A stretch of DNA of 64,000 nt from Bacillota bacterium (lineage in GTDB: Bacteria; Bacillota; Clostridia; Christensenellales; SZUA-584), in NCBI GenBank assembly GCA_023416745.1, contig JAEZHF010000063.1:36619-100618 (forward strand), read 5' to 3'. Position numbers and translations under genes: made by a program. The stretch's first letter is position 1, and every line of letters begins with the position of its first letter. Under the pieces are notes generated by a model. That model made no database searches and was not told the origin of the DNA. It was given only the letters and a program-made list of their open reading frames with translations. Shown piece after piece: positions 36,415-45,619 of this stretch.

Positions 36415-37650
36415 TCATTCGAGGAAATATAATGAGTCTTTTTGATAGGATATATGATATTTCTCCGCCAACTGCTTCAATAATGCTTTGGCGCGCCGGG
36501 CATTTTGGTCATCGAAGCCTTCTGTAAGGCTTCGAAAGCGTTGTCTTTCCTTCTCCGACACCACATGGTTGAAATACCCCCACACGTGCTGTGCGGCATT
36601 GAGAGCATGACCCGGATGAAACGGCTGCCGCAGCGCCTGCTCGATGATACCGTAAAACGCCGCCGCAGGGTATTCTGATTTGTCTTTAAGCAGCGCGCGT
36701 ATGCGGTTGTATGCCGCAGGATCGCGCTCCAGCACCGCGTATTTATAGCGGCTCCATTCCCGCTCCAGCCGCGATATATGTCTGTTGTCCGTGGTGCAAA
36801 GTATGCACTTTACCGCCGAGAGGTTCTTATCCTTCACCTCCAGCATGATATCAATGTCTCTGTCGGGCAGGCCGCCGCAGAAGTCCATGAACTCTTGCAC
36901 ATGGACAGTGTCCGAATGCGCGCCCGCCTTTTTACCCGCCGCCTGCTGGGAATAATGTATCTTCTGACGGCTGTCCCACGTGGGCCGGCACACCTCTATC
37001 CAGTATGCATCCGAACCGCCGCAGCTGTTGACGGCGTGGTGCAGGCTGTCGAATACCGCCGGTATCCCCAGCGCCGACGCGGTTTCCATCACATCACCGA
37101 TATGATAATGCCTGTCGTCGTTTTCCAGCACGATGCGCTGCCGAAGTGAAGTATCCAGCTCTTGAAAGTGACTTTTGAACCGTTGTACGGACTGCGCCTT
37201 GTCGCCGTAGGTTCCGCCGATATGCAGCACGATTTTGTGAGCGTGATCCGTTCCCAGCGCGTTCAGCAGCGAAGCGTGGTAACGGATGTCGTCTATGGAA
37301 CGCTGCGTGACGCCGGCGTCCTTGGCGTTCAGCAGCGTATACTGCCCCGGGTGCATGGACACGCGCATGCCGTGCTGCCGGATAAAGCTGCTCAACGCGT
37401 CCAGCCGAGCCGCGAAAATCTCCGCCCACGGGAACCGGACCGCCGAGTGGGAACCAAACGGAATGAGGTCCGAGCATATGCGAAAAAGACAAATGCCCTC
37501 GCGGGCATTATATTTCAGCATGGCTTCCAGCGCGCTTAGGTTGTGCGCCACGAGCCTTAAAAGCGTATCATATGTCGCACCGGCAAGGCGGCAGGTTTTG
37601 AGCTGCGTGCCCGGCACGCCCAAAGCGATGCAGGCATAACCGATATTCAC
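36415..37650 (-). CDS. uvsE: UV damage repair endonuclease UvsE/UVDE
   Basis: 411 residues, TIM-barrel metalloenzyme that nicks DNA 5' to UV photoproducts. Conserved: NIGYACIALG opening, FRICSDLIPFGSH near 55, SMHPGQYTLLN near 97, HIGGTYGDK near 142 and LENDDRHYHIGD near 175, together with HHAVNSCGG and an LEVKDKN ligand segment. The C-terminal about 90 residues extend beyond the minimal barrel, as in many Bacillota. In Bacillus the homologue is expressed in spores. It stands 15 bases downstream of the CNNM gene, perhaps co-transcribed. Confidence 0.93.
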   Translation of the reverse strand: MNIGYACIALGVPGTQLKTCRLAGATYDTLLRLVAHNLSALEAMLKYNAREGICLFRICSDLIPFGSHSAVRFPWAEIFAARLDALSSFIRQHGMRVSMHPGQYTLLNAKDAGVTQRSIDDIRYHASLLNALGTDHAHKIVLHIGGTYGDKAQSVQRFKSHFQELDTSLRQRIVLENDDRHYHIGDVMETASALGIPAVFDSLHHAVNSCGGSDAYWIEVCRPTWDSRQKIHYSQQAAGKKAGAHSDTVHVQEFMDFCGGLPDRDIDIMLEVKDKNLSAVKCILCTTDNRHISRLEREWSRYKYAVLERDPAAYNRIRALLKDKSEYPAAAFYGIIEQALRQPFHPGHALNAAQHVWGYFNHVVSEKERQRFRSLTEGFDDQNARRAKALLKQLAEKYHISYQKDSLYFLE

Positions 37651-37665
37651 CGCACCGCCCTCACT

Positions 37666-39000
37666 TTACTCCGTTTTGCCGCCATCGTCTGCCTTGGGCG
37701 GTATCTTTGTGATCTCCGCCCACTCCACACGGTGGTCTGTCAGTTCCTCAACCCGTATGTGCAGCCCAGCAATGTCCATCTCGGGGTGAGACCCGTCACA
37801 CGGAATGCAGGACAGACGCGAAAAGATCAGCCCGCCCAGCGTGTCATAGTCGCCCTCGGGCAGTTCCAGTCCCGTTGCTTCGGAGAGCGAGCCAAGGTCG
37901 ATGTAACCGCGCGCGCGCCAATGCCCTTCCCCTGTTTCCACGATATCCGGGCCTTCGTCGTCGTGCTCGTCCTCAATCTGCCCGACGATCTCTTCCAGCA
38001 GATTCTCCATCGTGATCACACCGCTGGTGCCGCCGTATTCGTCCACCACCACCGCCATGTGTGTTTTGTTCAGCTTCATCTCTCGCAGCAGTACGTCCGC
38101 CGTCACCGTCTCAGGCACCAGATATGCCGCGCGGAGCAGCTCCTTTAAGCCCTTGGGCTGGTCGCTGCGCATGTTGCGGAAATAGTCCCGCACGTGCAGA
38201 AAGCCCACGATCTCGTCCATGTCCTCGCCGCAGACGGGATAGCGAGAGTGATTGGTGGAAAATATCAGCTCTTCCCACTGTTCCGGTGAATCCTCCAACC
38301 AAAGCACCTCGAGATCGGTGCGCGGCGTCATCAGCTCCACCGCCGTCTTTTCGGACAGCTCCAGTACGTTGTCGATCATCTCCCCTTCCTCGGGGGCGAT
38401 GGCACCCTTCTCCTCACCAATGTCCACCATGATGCGGATTTCCTCCTCCGTCACCTGGTTGTCCTCGGCGTGAGGATTGATGCGGAGCAGCCTGAGCAGG
38501 CCGTTGGTGGAGGCCGTGAGCAGCCAGACCAGCGGCGTCGCAACCTTGGATACAAAATATATGACGCGGCCCACGGCCAGCGCGATGGGCTCCGGCTTTT
38601 TCATCGCGATACGTTTGGGCACCAGCTCACCCAGCACCAGCGTGAAATAGGACAGCACCAGCGTGATGGCGATGAGCATGATGGTATCCAGCGTGGCGGG
38701 GTCCATTTTGGAACCGCCGGCAATGATAGCGTCCGTCAGCCTGTCCGAAAAGTTATCCGCGGCGAATGCGCTGCCTAAAAAGCCGGCCAGCGTGATGCCC
38801 ACCTGTATCGTTGCAAGAAAGCGCGCGGGCTGTTTGGTCAGCTTGGCGAGCGCCAGCGCGCTCTTGTGACCGGAATCCGCCAGACGCCGCAGCTTGGTAT
38901 CGTTGATGGATATGATGGCGATCTCGCTGCATGCGAAAAATGCGTTTAACAGTATCAGAAACAGCTGCAGCAACAGTTGCCATATTAGTGGGTCGTTCAA
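37666..39000 (-). CDS. CNNM/HlyC-CorC family transporter with CBS domains
   Basis: 444 residues: N-terminal DUF21/CNNM membrane domain with four hydrophobic segments (about 1-190, IISINDTKLRRLADSG near 30), a CBS pair (about 205-335) and a C-terminal CorC_HlyC domain (about 350-430). Members export or sense Mg2+ or Co2+; the older name hemolysin is misleading. It lies upstream of uvsE in the same direction. Confidence 0.92.
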   Translation of the reverse strand: MNDPLIWQLLLQLFLILLNAFFACSEIAIISINDTKLRRLADSGHKSALALAKLTKQPARFLATIQVGITLAGFLGSAFAADNFSDRLTDAIIAGGSKMDPATLDTIMLIAITLVLSYFTLVLGELVPKRIAMKKPEPIALAVGRVIYFVSKVATPLVWLLTASTNGLLRLLRINPHAEDNQVTEEEIRIMVDIGEEKGAIAPEEGEMIDNVLELSEKTAVELMTPRTDLEVLWLEDSPEQWEELIFSTNHSRYPVCGEDMDEIVGFLHVRDYFRNMRSDQPKGLKELLRAAYLVPETVTADVLLREMKLNKTHMAVVVDEYGGTSGVITMENLLEEIVGQIEDEHDDEGPDIVETGEGHWRARGYIDLGSLSEATGLELPEGDYDTLGGLIFSRLSCIPCDGSHPEMDIAGLHIRVEELTDHRVEWAEITKIPPKADDGGKTE

Positions 39001-39119
39001 ATGGTTCTCCCCTCCATATTATGTTTCAGCTTGGATTATATCGTATCGATCAGGCGTTCGCAATGACAGCGCCAAATTAAATGTGCGCAGCCGGACCCCT
39101 CTTGACCTGTCCGTCTATG

Positions 39120-40283
39120 TTATTCAAAGTATTTAAGAAATCCTTTGACAAGCCCGTCCACGATTTTTTTCTGATAAGCGTCTGTCACCAGCAGGCGGTC
39201 TTCCGTCTCGTTGGTCATGTAGCCCATCTCAATATTGCAGACGGGCACGGACGACCAGCAGAAGCCCGTCTGGTCCGAACGATATTTCAGCCCGCGGCTT
39301 TTTGCCTTGGTGGATGCTGTCACGCTGTCGAGCAGCTTACTGGCCAGCTTAACGCTGCGCTGCTGCACACCCGCGTCCGTGGTGTTCATTGTGCCCGCAG
39401 TGGGCACCAGTATGCTGATGCCGTTCACTGTCGGATCATTACTGCCGTCCGCGTGGATACGCAGCCAGCAGTCCACGCCCGCCTTGTTCATCATTTTGGC
39501 GCGCTCCGAGTTGGATATATCCACATCGTGCGTGGTACGCGTCATGATGACTGCCGCACCCAGCGCCTCCAGTTCGTCCCTGAGCTTCAGACCCACCTGC
39601 AGGTTCACCACGTATTCCGGCACACCGGTGAAGCGCCCCTGCGTGCCGCTCGTCACCTTCTTGTTCATTACGCTGCTGCCCGGCGCCATTGGCTCCAGCG
39701 CGCTGTTGCCTTTGCGCTGGTGGCCGGGGTCCAGCCCGATCAGTATACCGGCCAGCGGCAGCGTATCCTCACCCAACTCGCACAGCCCCAATATGGCCAG
39801 CCGCAGCTGCGTGTAGTCCCCAATGCCCAGAGCCCCGTTGCCGCCCACGTCACCTGCGCGCCGATATGCTCCGCTCAGCGTTATTTTGCTGATCAGACAC
39901 AGGCGCACCAGTGTGTAATCCGACGTCGTAACACGCCCGTCGCCGTCAGCATCTCCGTTCACCACTATAACCAGCGAATCCGCTGTCACACCGTCCTCAG
40001 TGAGGCGCAGCGTCATACCGGTGGCCGCACTGCCTTCCGAGATTGCAGCGCCGCTGCTGTTCAGCACGGTGAGGCTGCCCGCGTCGTTGCTTATGTTGGC
40101 GATGAGTTCCGTCAGCGCCGTGCCTGCTTTGATGCCTGTCAGCAGCCCGTTTGCGCGGTCAACCGAATAAACCCCGCTCGATAGCTGGCCCGCCGCATGG
40201 GCAGGAGCGGCGCAGAGCGTGCCTGCAAGCAGCACAGACAGCGCAATGAATATCAACTTCATCCGGTAATCAGATAATTTCAT
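39120..40283 (-). CDS. N-acetylmuramoyl-L-alanine amidase with dockerin-like module
   Basis: 387 residues, secreted. Signal peptide (about 8-30, ending PAHAA), a beta-rich region (about 35-110), a dockerin type I-like pair of calcium loops (DADGDGRVTTSDYTLVRLCL near 115, and a second, weaker DVGGNGALGIGDYTQLRLAI), then an Amidase_3 domain (about 185-387). Catalytic zinc residues are visible: His in GLDPGHQ, Glu in VPEYVVNLQ, His in LRIHADG and Glu in NIEMGYMTN. It cleaves the amide between muramic acid and stem peptide. ATG at 40283 has GAGG upstream; the longer ORF has no ribosome site. A dockerin on an amidase is uncommon. Confidence 0.87.
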   Translation of the reverse strand: MKLSDYRMKLIFIALSVLLAGTLCAAPAHAAGQLSSGVYSVDRANGLLTGIKAGTALTELIANISNDAGSLTVLNSSGAAISEGSAATGMTLRLTEDGVTADSLVIVVNGDADGDGRVTTSDYTLVRLCLISKITLSGAYRRAGDVGGNGALGIGDYTQLRLAILGLCELGEDTLPLAGILIGLDPGHQRKGNSALEPMAPGSSVMNKKVTSGTQGRFTGVPEYVVNLQVGLKLRDELEALGAAVIMTRTTHDVDISNSERAKMMNKAGVDCWLRIHADGSNDPTVNGISILVPTAGTMNTTDAGVQQRSVKLASKLLDSVTASTKAKSRGLKYRSDQTGFCWSSVPVCNIEMGYMTNETEDRLLVTDAYQKKIVDGLVKGFLKYFE

Positions 40284-40454
40284 GTTTGCCTCAAAGCGTT
40301 TTCGTTTTTGAGCCGGAAACGCCGGTTTAATAGCTTCGGACAATATGACAGCTTGTACCTGTATTATTATAGTTTTTGATCCCTGATTTGTCCAGCCACA
40401 GATTTCCAGCCCGTACAAGCAGGTTTGACTGCCGGCTCTCGCCGCAATAAAAGA

Positions 40455-40481
40455 GGAGCGGCTGCCAAGGTTCCGCTCCTT
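40455..40481 (-). terminator. Terminator of the CHASE4-GGDEF-EAL gene
   Basis: Minus strand: AGGAGCGG, 11-base loop, CCGCTCCT, then CTTTTATT. Confidence 0.75.
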
Positions 40482-40500
40482 CTGTCGTTATGTATCCGGT

Positions 40501-42981
40501 CTATACGCTCAGCCCGGCCAGATGCTGTCGCGATGTGTATTGCTCTTTGAGTATCTGTTCGATCTCTTGAGCGGGCAAAGGCTTGTAGAAATAGAACCCC
40601 TGTGTTTCGTCGCACAGCCGGTTGGTCAGAAAATCATGCTGACTCTTTGTTTCCACGCCCTCTGCAATGACGGACATACCCATATTTTTCGCCAGTATGA
40701 TGATGGCTTTGGTGATGGCCTGATCCTTCTCGCTCACATCGAGCCCCTGTATGAACGGCATCGCGATTTTGATGCGGTTGACCGGCATATGCTTTAAATA
40801 GTTCATGCTGGCGTATTCCGTTCCGAAGTCGTCGATGGCGATCTCCACACCCAGCTCCTTGAGCTGGTTCAGAATAGAGATGACGAACTCCACCTCTTTA
40901 ACAAAGACGCTTTCCGTTACCTCCAGCTCCAGCGTGCCAGGATCCATGCCGGTCTCGTGCAGTATGTCTCTCACATGCTGCACAATATCGTGGTTCTGCA
41001 GCTGTTTGATGGACAGGTTTACCGCCATGCGCAGCTTGGGCAGATATGCATCCTGCCACTTCTTGCATTGGGCGGCGGCGGTTTTGAGCACCCACTCCCC
41101 GATCGGGTTAATCGCGCCCGTCTGTTCTGCCAGGCTGATGAATTTGCTGGGCAGCATCAGTCCTCTTTCGGCGTGATTCCAGCGGATCAGAGCCTCCATA
41201 CCGATAATCCCGCTGGTATAGCAGTTGACCTGCGGCTGATAGTAAAGCTCGAATTCGTTCCGTTCCAGCGCCCGCCACAGCTGGTTGCTCAGCACCATAT
41301 TCTCGACGATCTGATCCTTCATCTCGCGGCTGCAGAAACAGAATTTTCCTTTGCCCCCGTCCTTGGCCTTATACATCGCCAGATCGGCGTTCTTGGTCAG
41401 CTCCTCCGCGCTGCTCCCGTCTATCGGATACTGCGATATGCCGATGCTGGCGGATATGAAGCATTCCTGTCCGCTGACTGTAAAGGGCTCAGCCAGCTTC
41501 TTGAGTATCTTGTTGGCGATGATTTGGATACCGCCCACGTTTTCCGCATTGTTGACCAGTATGATGAATTCGTCGCCGCCGATCCGGGCAACAAAATCGC
41601 TTTTTCGCAGTACGCCGCCGAGCCGATGGGCGACGGATACCAGCAGCTCATCACCGGCAGCGTGCCCCAGCGTATCGTTAATCATCTTGAAGCCGTCCAG
41701 GTCTATGAACAGCACAGCCAGCAGCATGCCGATACGGTCGGCGTTTTGTATCTGCCGGTTCAGATAGTCGTTGAAGTAGACGCCGTTGGGCAGATTAGTC
41801 AGGCTGTCGTGATAGGCCATATGCCTGATTTTTTCTTTTTCTCCGATCAGTGCCTCATTGGCAGTGAGCAGCTCCAAAGACCTCTTCTCCAGATCCTGAT
41901 TGACGAGGTGTTTGTCCAGGCTCAGCTGTTCGACGACGTCCAGCATATTGTTGATATTGGCGGACAGATAGTATATCTCATCTCTGGTACCGCTGGTCTC
42001 CACCCGGCCGGACAGATTCTTATCCATCGTTATCGCCGTTACATTCTTATGCAGGCAGGATATCCTCTTGATGACGCTTTTGTTGATCAGCAGCCATAGC
42101 AGCAGCATAACGACGAAGAATATCGCCGCCACGGTGCCCACAGTAACAAACACGGTCCTCTGTCCGACGTTGAATATATCGCGGCGCTGTGTGACACTCA
42201 GCCTTATAGCGGTCTCGTTGAAGGTTTCGGGGACGTACCTTGAGCCTACGATGTTGGAATCAGAAACCTCCATGGTGACGATGCCGAACGATTCGTGATT
42301 GGATGCCTTAAGCCGGGTGTATTCTTGCGGACTGATCGTGCTGACGCTGATTTCCATGTTCATCGAATATGACAGGTCGCTGACTGCTTTCTCATCCAGA
42401 TACTGCCCGAATACAATATGCCCCAGCACCTCGCGGCTTTGGTCCTGATTCATGATTGGGTACGACGCCACCAGCATCGGCCCCTCCTGCAGCGTCCAGA
42501 TTCCTCTGAAACCGAAATCGTCGTCAATGACCCATAGCGTCCTGTATCGGGACAGGCGCTCCTTAATGCTGTCACTCACTGCCTCCGAAACGGACCCGTC
42601 GGGCTGCGTCGCCCTTGCGTACATCACCTGAGCGTCGTTGGTTAAATAGAGCATCATGCTGACGCCCAGATTGCTGATATCGGATTCAGGCAGATGGCTT
42701 TTATCGCCGTCCTGTACAAATTGGAATGAGTTATCTGAAATTGCCATCACCTTAACCAATGTACTCAAATTGTTAATTCTCGAATCGATGGCATTCTTTA
42801 CATTGGATAAGTCGTTCAGAATTCTCATGTTTTCCATTTGTTCGACCGGCTTGATCAGTACGTCCATAAGCAGCACCGTACCCAAAGCCAGCATCAAAAC
42901 AAAGCATATGATAAAAACCATATTGATTTTAACCAGGATTTTTGTCTGCCTGTTCTTTTTCATCTTCATCCCCGATAACAA
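40501..42981 (-). CDS. Membrane-bound GGDEF-EAL protein with extracellular sensor
   Basis: 826 residues: transmembrane helix 1 (about 17-38), an extracytoplasmic CHASE4-like sensor (about 50-270), helix 2 (about 280-305), HAMP-like linker, GGDEF (about 395-560; RIGGDEFIIL intact) and EAL (about 570-820; MEALIRWNH intact, DDFGTEYASMNYL). Both catalytic signatures are present, so it may both make and break cyclic di-GMP, switched by the external signal. The start is one of several nearby (codons 1, 5 or 7). Single gene. Confidence 0.92.
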   Translation of the reverse strand: MLSGMKMKKNRQTKILVKINMVFIICFVLMLALGTVLLMDVLIKPVEQMENMRILNDLSNVKNAIDSRINNLSTLVKVMAISDNSFQFVQDGDKSHLPESDISNLGVSMMLYLTNDAQVMYARATQPDGSVSEAVSDSIKERLSRYRTLWVIDDDFGFRGIWTLQEGPMLVASYPIMNQDQSREVLGHIVFGQYLDEKAVSDLSYSMNMEISVSTISPQEYTRLKASNHESFGIVTMEVSDSNIVGSRYVPETFNETAIRLSVTQRRDIFNVGQRTVFVTVGTVAAIFFVVMLLLWLLINKSVIKRISCLHKNVTAITMDKNLSGRVETSGTRDEIYYLSANINNMLDVVEQLSLDKHLVNQDLEKRSLELLTANEALIGEKEKIRHMAYHDSLTNLPNGVYFNDYLNRQIQNADRIGMLLAVLFIDLDGFKMINDTLGHAAGDELLVSVAHRLGGVLRKSDFVARIGGDEFIILVNNAENVGGIQIIANKILKKLAEPFTVSGQECFISASIGISQYPIDGSSAEELTKNADLAMYKAKDGGKGKFCFCSREMKDQIVENMVLSNQLWRALERNEFELYYQPQVNCYTSGIIGMEALIRWNHAERGLMLPSKFISLAEQTGAINPIGEWVLKTAAAQCKKWQDAYLPKLRMAVNLSIKQLQNHDIVQHVRDILHETGMDPGTLELEVTESVFVKEVEFVISILNQLKELGVEIAIDDFGTEYASMNYLKHMPVNRIKIAMPFIQGLDVSEKDQAITKAIIILAKNMGMSVIAEGVETKSQHDFLTNRLCDETQGFYFYKPLPAQEIEQILKEQYTSRQHLAGLSV

Positions 42982-43119
42982 ATTTTACACCCAATCAATA
43001 CATTTGTAAGATATATCGGCATTACTGATAAAATGTTAACGTACAATTCTTACCTGATTTTTCGTTTAATAATATCCAGATTGCAGGCTGGCTTTTGCTG
43101 ATTTCACTGAATACAAAAA

Positions 43120-43141
43120 CGGCCTGCGAAATTGCAAGCCG
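43120..43141 (-). terminator. Terminator of rbsD
   Basis: Minus strand: CGGCTTGC, six-base loop, GCAGGCCG, then TTTTTG. Confidence 0.8.
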
Positions 43142-43161
43142 CTTTACCATGCTTTGGGTAT

Positions 43162-43590
43162 TTAAGGATTGATGTTGAACTTTTCATTGAACCGGGGCAC
43201 CGCGGACGCGGACTTCAGTATGATGTTGCCGTACGGCGTTAAATCTCCGGTACGTACGAAAAAGCTGCACTGCCTGCCCATCAGCTCGAACTGCGCCCAC
43301 TGCGGCGTCAGCCTGTTCTGCTCAGCAAACTTTTTCTTAAACAAGCCGAAAAGCTCGGGACTGACGGTTTCCATCTCTTCGCAATACACCGCTTCCTCCA
43401 CGATCATCTCGCTCAATATCGCATCCAGCACCTGCGGAACTGTGGGAACACCCGCTACCAGGGCAAGATCGATTATTTTGCCGTCTGCGGGTGTCGGATA
43501 ACCCGCGTCACAGACCATAAATGTATGTCCGTGTCCCAGCCTGGAAAGCCCGGCCATCAGCTCATGATTGAGCAGCTTGCTTTTTATCAT
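43162..43590 (-). CDS. rbsD: D-ribose pyranase/fucose mutarotase (RbsD/FucU family)
   Basis: 142 residues, family length. LGHGHTFMVCDAGYPTP near residues 18-34 contains the catalytic His of RbsD, and the C-terminal segment FVRTGDLTPYGNIILKSA closes the pocket. It speeds conversion between pyranose and furanose forms of ribose, or acts on fucose. No rbs transport genes are nearby, so the sugar is unclear. RBS GGGGG precedes ATG. Confidence 0.88.
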   Translation of the reverse strand: MIKSKLLNHELMAGLSRLGHGHTFMVCDAGYPTPADGKIIDLALVAGVPTVPQVLDAILSEMIVEEAVYCEEMETVSPELFGLFKKKFAEQNRLTPQWAQFELMGRQCSFFVRTGDLTPYGNIILKSASAVPRFNEKFNINP

Positions 43591-43738
43591 ACATGCACCC
43601 CCCTATCGTTTTTGGTCAAGCTTATTATAAACCCTCTACACAAAGTAAGGAAGCATCGAATTTAGTTTTTTCTGACGCAGCGGCGGACGGACAACGTGCT
43701 GCATCATTGCTCATAAAATATATTCCGTTTATTAATGT

Positions 43739-44194
43739 TTACAGCGTTTTTTGCATCACTATGCGGTCGATACCCGGGCCGTATTCACTTTGGCGTACCT
43801 CTTGCGTATCAAAGCCCAGCTTCTCGCTGTAAACCCGTACGGCGGGTACGTTGGCGGCGTCCACCGTCAGCTCCACCTTTTTGACGCCCTCGTGCTTGAG
43901 TGAATCCATGCATTCGCCAAGGAAGCGCGTACCCAGCCCCTTGCCGCGGTAACGCGCGTCTACGGCAATGCCCACCAGATATGCGCGGGAATTGTCCTCC
44001 CAGTCACGCATGAACTGCGCCCCGCCGATGATCTGCTGCCCGTCGCGCAGCGCGAACACGCGCCCGTGCCGGATGAGCGGCACCAGCGTCCATATGTTGA
44101 GCCCGCCTTCACCAAAGGCCTGGGCTTCAATCTCCGTCATCCTATCTGCGGTACCTATGTCATGTTCTGTCAGTTTCTCCACAACGAAATCCAT
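43739..44194 (-). CDS. GNAT family N-acetyltransferase
   Basis: 151 residues. Acetyl-CoA pyrophosphate loop in DARYRGKGLGTRFL near 83-96 (R/QxxGxG/A), preceded by the beta-bulge strand YLVGIAVD; late N-P-A-VRVYSEKLGF motif near 116-128. RimI-like in pattern (FGEGGLNIW), which often means peptide or protein N-terminus acetylation, but the substrate is not known. It is 26 bases upstream... in map order it follows the racemase gene on the minus strand with a short gap, likely one transcript. Confidence 0.85.
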   Translation of the reverse strand: MDFVVEKLTEHDIGTADRMTEIEAQAFGEGGLNIWTLVPLIRHGRVFALRDGQQIIGGAQFMRDWEDNSRAYLVGIAVDARYRGKGLGTRFLGECMDSLKHEGVKKVELTVDAANVPAVRVYSEKLGFDTQEVRQSEYGPGIDRIVMQKTL

Positions 44195-44220
44195 TTTTTC
44201 TCCTCCCTTGTTGTCTGTCG

Positions 44221-45330
44221 TCAGTCCCGGAAGTAAACGCTCATATACTGCGAGGTGGAGGCAGACAGCAGGCCCGGGTAGTTGAGCTGAAACCAGACGC
44301 TGTCGCCCAGCGCGTATTCGCGTTTGCAGTCGCTGATGTCCAGTATATAGTAGTCGCTGCTGCCGCCCAGCACTTTAATGTCCTTGTCTTCGGGTATCAG
44401 CCCGGACTGACGCACGTCCTGTCTGCCCAGCGAAATCAGCGCACGCCGCCGCACGCCTCTGTTGATAAACACGGGCGTGTTGCCGAAAGCGTCCCGCCCG
44501 ATCCTCCCGATGGGCACGGACGGCTTCTCCTTGATCTCGACGATCTCCGCGGCCAGCCGGAACGCGTCCTGCCAGGTGCCCTCCAGCAGTGCGTTGCGGG
44601 AGCTGTCGCGCCCCAGCAGTATGCCCTCGCCGATGCGTATGTGACTGATTTCGGGCGGCATAGCCCCCTGCGCCACCATCTTCAGGCAGTTCGTGCCGCC
44701 TACCGTTACCACGTCGAAGGCTGCCCCATAGCGCAGCCGTATGCGGCGTGCCGTCTGAGCCAGTAACGACATGTTTTCGGGCGAGGGCATCACACCACCG
44801 AAACAGCCCACGTTGGTTCCGATGCCCCTGAACGTTATGCCGTCCAGCTTCAGAATGTGCGCAACATCGTCCAGCGCGCGCGAAAACAGCACGCCCTCCC
44901 GCAGGTCGCCTACATCCACCATATAGATAATGCCGTGAGGCTTGCCGATGCGGCGGCTCTCCTCCAACAGCGACCGGATGATGTGAAGCTCCGAGTTCAT
45001 GCTGTCGTCCGCCTTGCGCACCACCTCAGCTGAACTGCTGATACGCGGAAGCCGCAGCATCATGATTTCTGCGTTGATGCCGCCCTTGCGCATTCTGTCG
45101 ATGTTGCGTATACGCGCGTCGGCAAGCGCGCATACACCGCCGTCCAGCATGGCCTGTGCCACCTGCGGTATGCCTGAGACGCCTTTGGTAACGCCCACAA
45201 CACTGAGCCCGCGGCTCTCACAAAGCTGGGTGATGGTATGCGCGTTGCTGCGGATCTTGCTCAGATCGACTTCCAGATACGGTGAATTTTTTGAACTGAT
45301 GTCAGGATTCATGGTTTTAGTATACCACAA
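44221..45330 (-). CDS. Ornithine/alanine racemase family PLP enzyme
   Basis: About 369 residues, fold-type III PLP enzyme. The PLP Lys lies in VVGVTKGVSG (near residue 45), with YLEVDLSKIRSNA just before it. MVDVGDLREG and TVGGTNCLKM are typical of the ornithine racemase (Orr)/YhfX group, not of Alr. It probably interconverts L- and D-ornithine, an entry to Stickland-type ornithine fermentation. GGGAGG lies four bases before TTG at 45330, my preferred start; ATG at 45312 is the alternative. No or-pathway partners are visible. Confidence 0.8.
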   Translation of the reverse strand: MWYTKTMNPDISSKNSPYLEVDLSKIRSNAHTITQLCESRGLSVVGVTKGVSGIPQVAQAMLDGGVCALADARIRNIDRMRKGGINAEIMMLRLPRISSSAEVVRKADDSMNSELHIIRSLLEESRRIGKPHGIIYMVDVGDLREGVLFSRALDDVAHILKLDGITFRGIGTNVGCFGGVMPSPENMSLLAQTARRIRLRYGAAFDVVTVGGTNCLKMVAQGAMPPEISHIRIGEGILLGRDSSRNALLEGTWQDAFRLAAEIVEIKEKPSVPIGRIGRDAFGNTPVFINRGVRRRALISLGRQDVRQSGLIPEDKDIKVLGGSSDYYILDISDCKREYALGDSVWFQLNYPGLLSASTSQYMSVYFRD

Positions 45331-45489
45331 TTTACCTCCCGTATTTATCATAATCAGCCATTCTTAACGGCTTTGTCATATTATCCGCTGTTCCGCTTTG
45401 CATATCACAAAACTAATGCTATAATATGTTTAATTCAGCAATTAAGCGCCAGAATGATACGGATGCTTTACGTAATTGTTACAATTTTA

Positions 45490-45518
45490 TTGCGTTTCGC
45501 CGTCTGGTCTGCTATAAT
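45490..45518 (+). promoter_or_regulatory. Promoter of the NlpC/P60 gene
   Basis: TTGCGT and perfect TATAAT with a 17-base spacer; about 100 bases of leader precede the start codon. Confidence 0.75.
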
Positions 45519-45619
45519 ACAATAAATCGAATCAGAAACGGCTGCCAGCCTTTGTAAGCCCTCATTATAAACACATGTCCATGGCAACTACTTTGCAGCC
45601 GTCAAAGAGGAATGAACAG

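Noticed and set aside
45575..45619. Upstream ATG for the NlpC/P60 protein
   Set aside because: It has no ribosome site, whereas AGAGGA precedes 45620.
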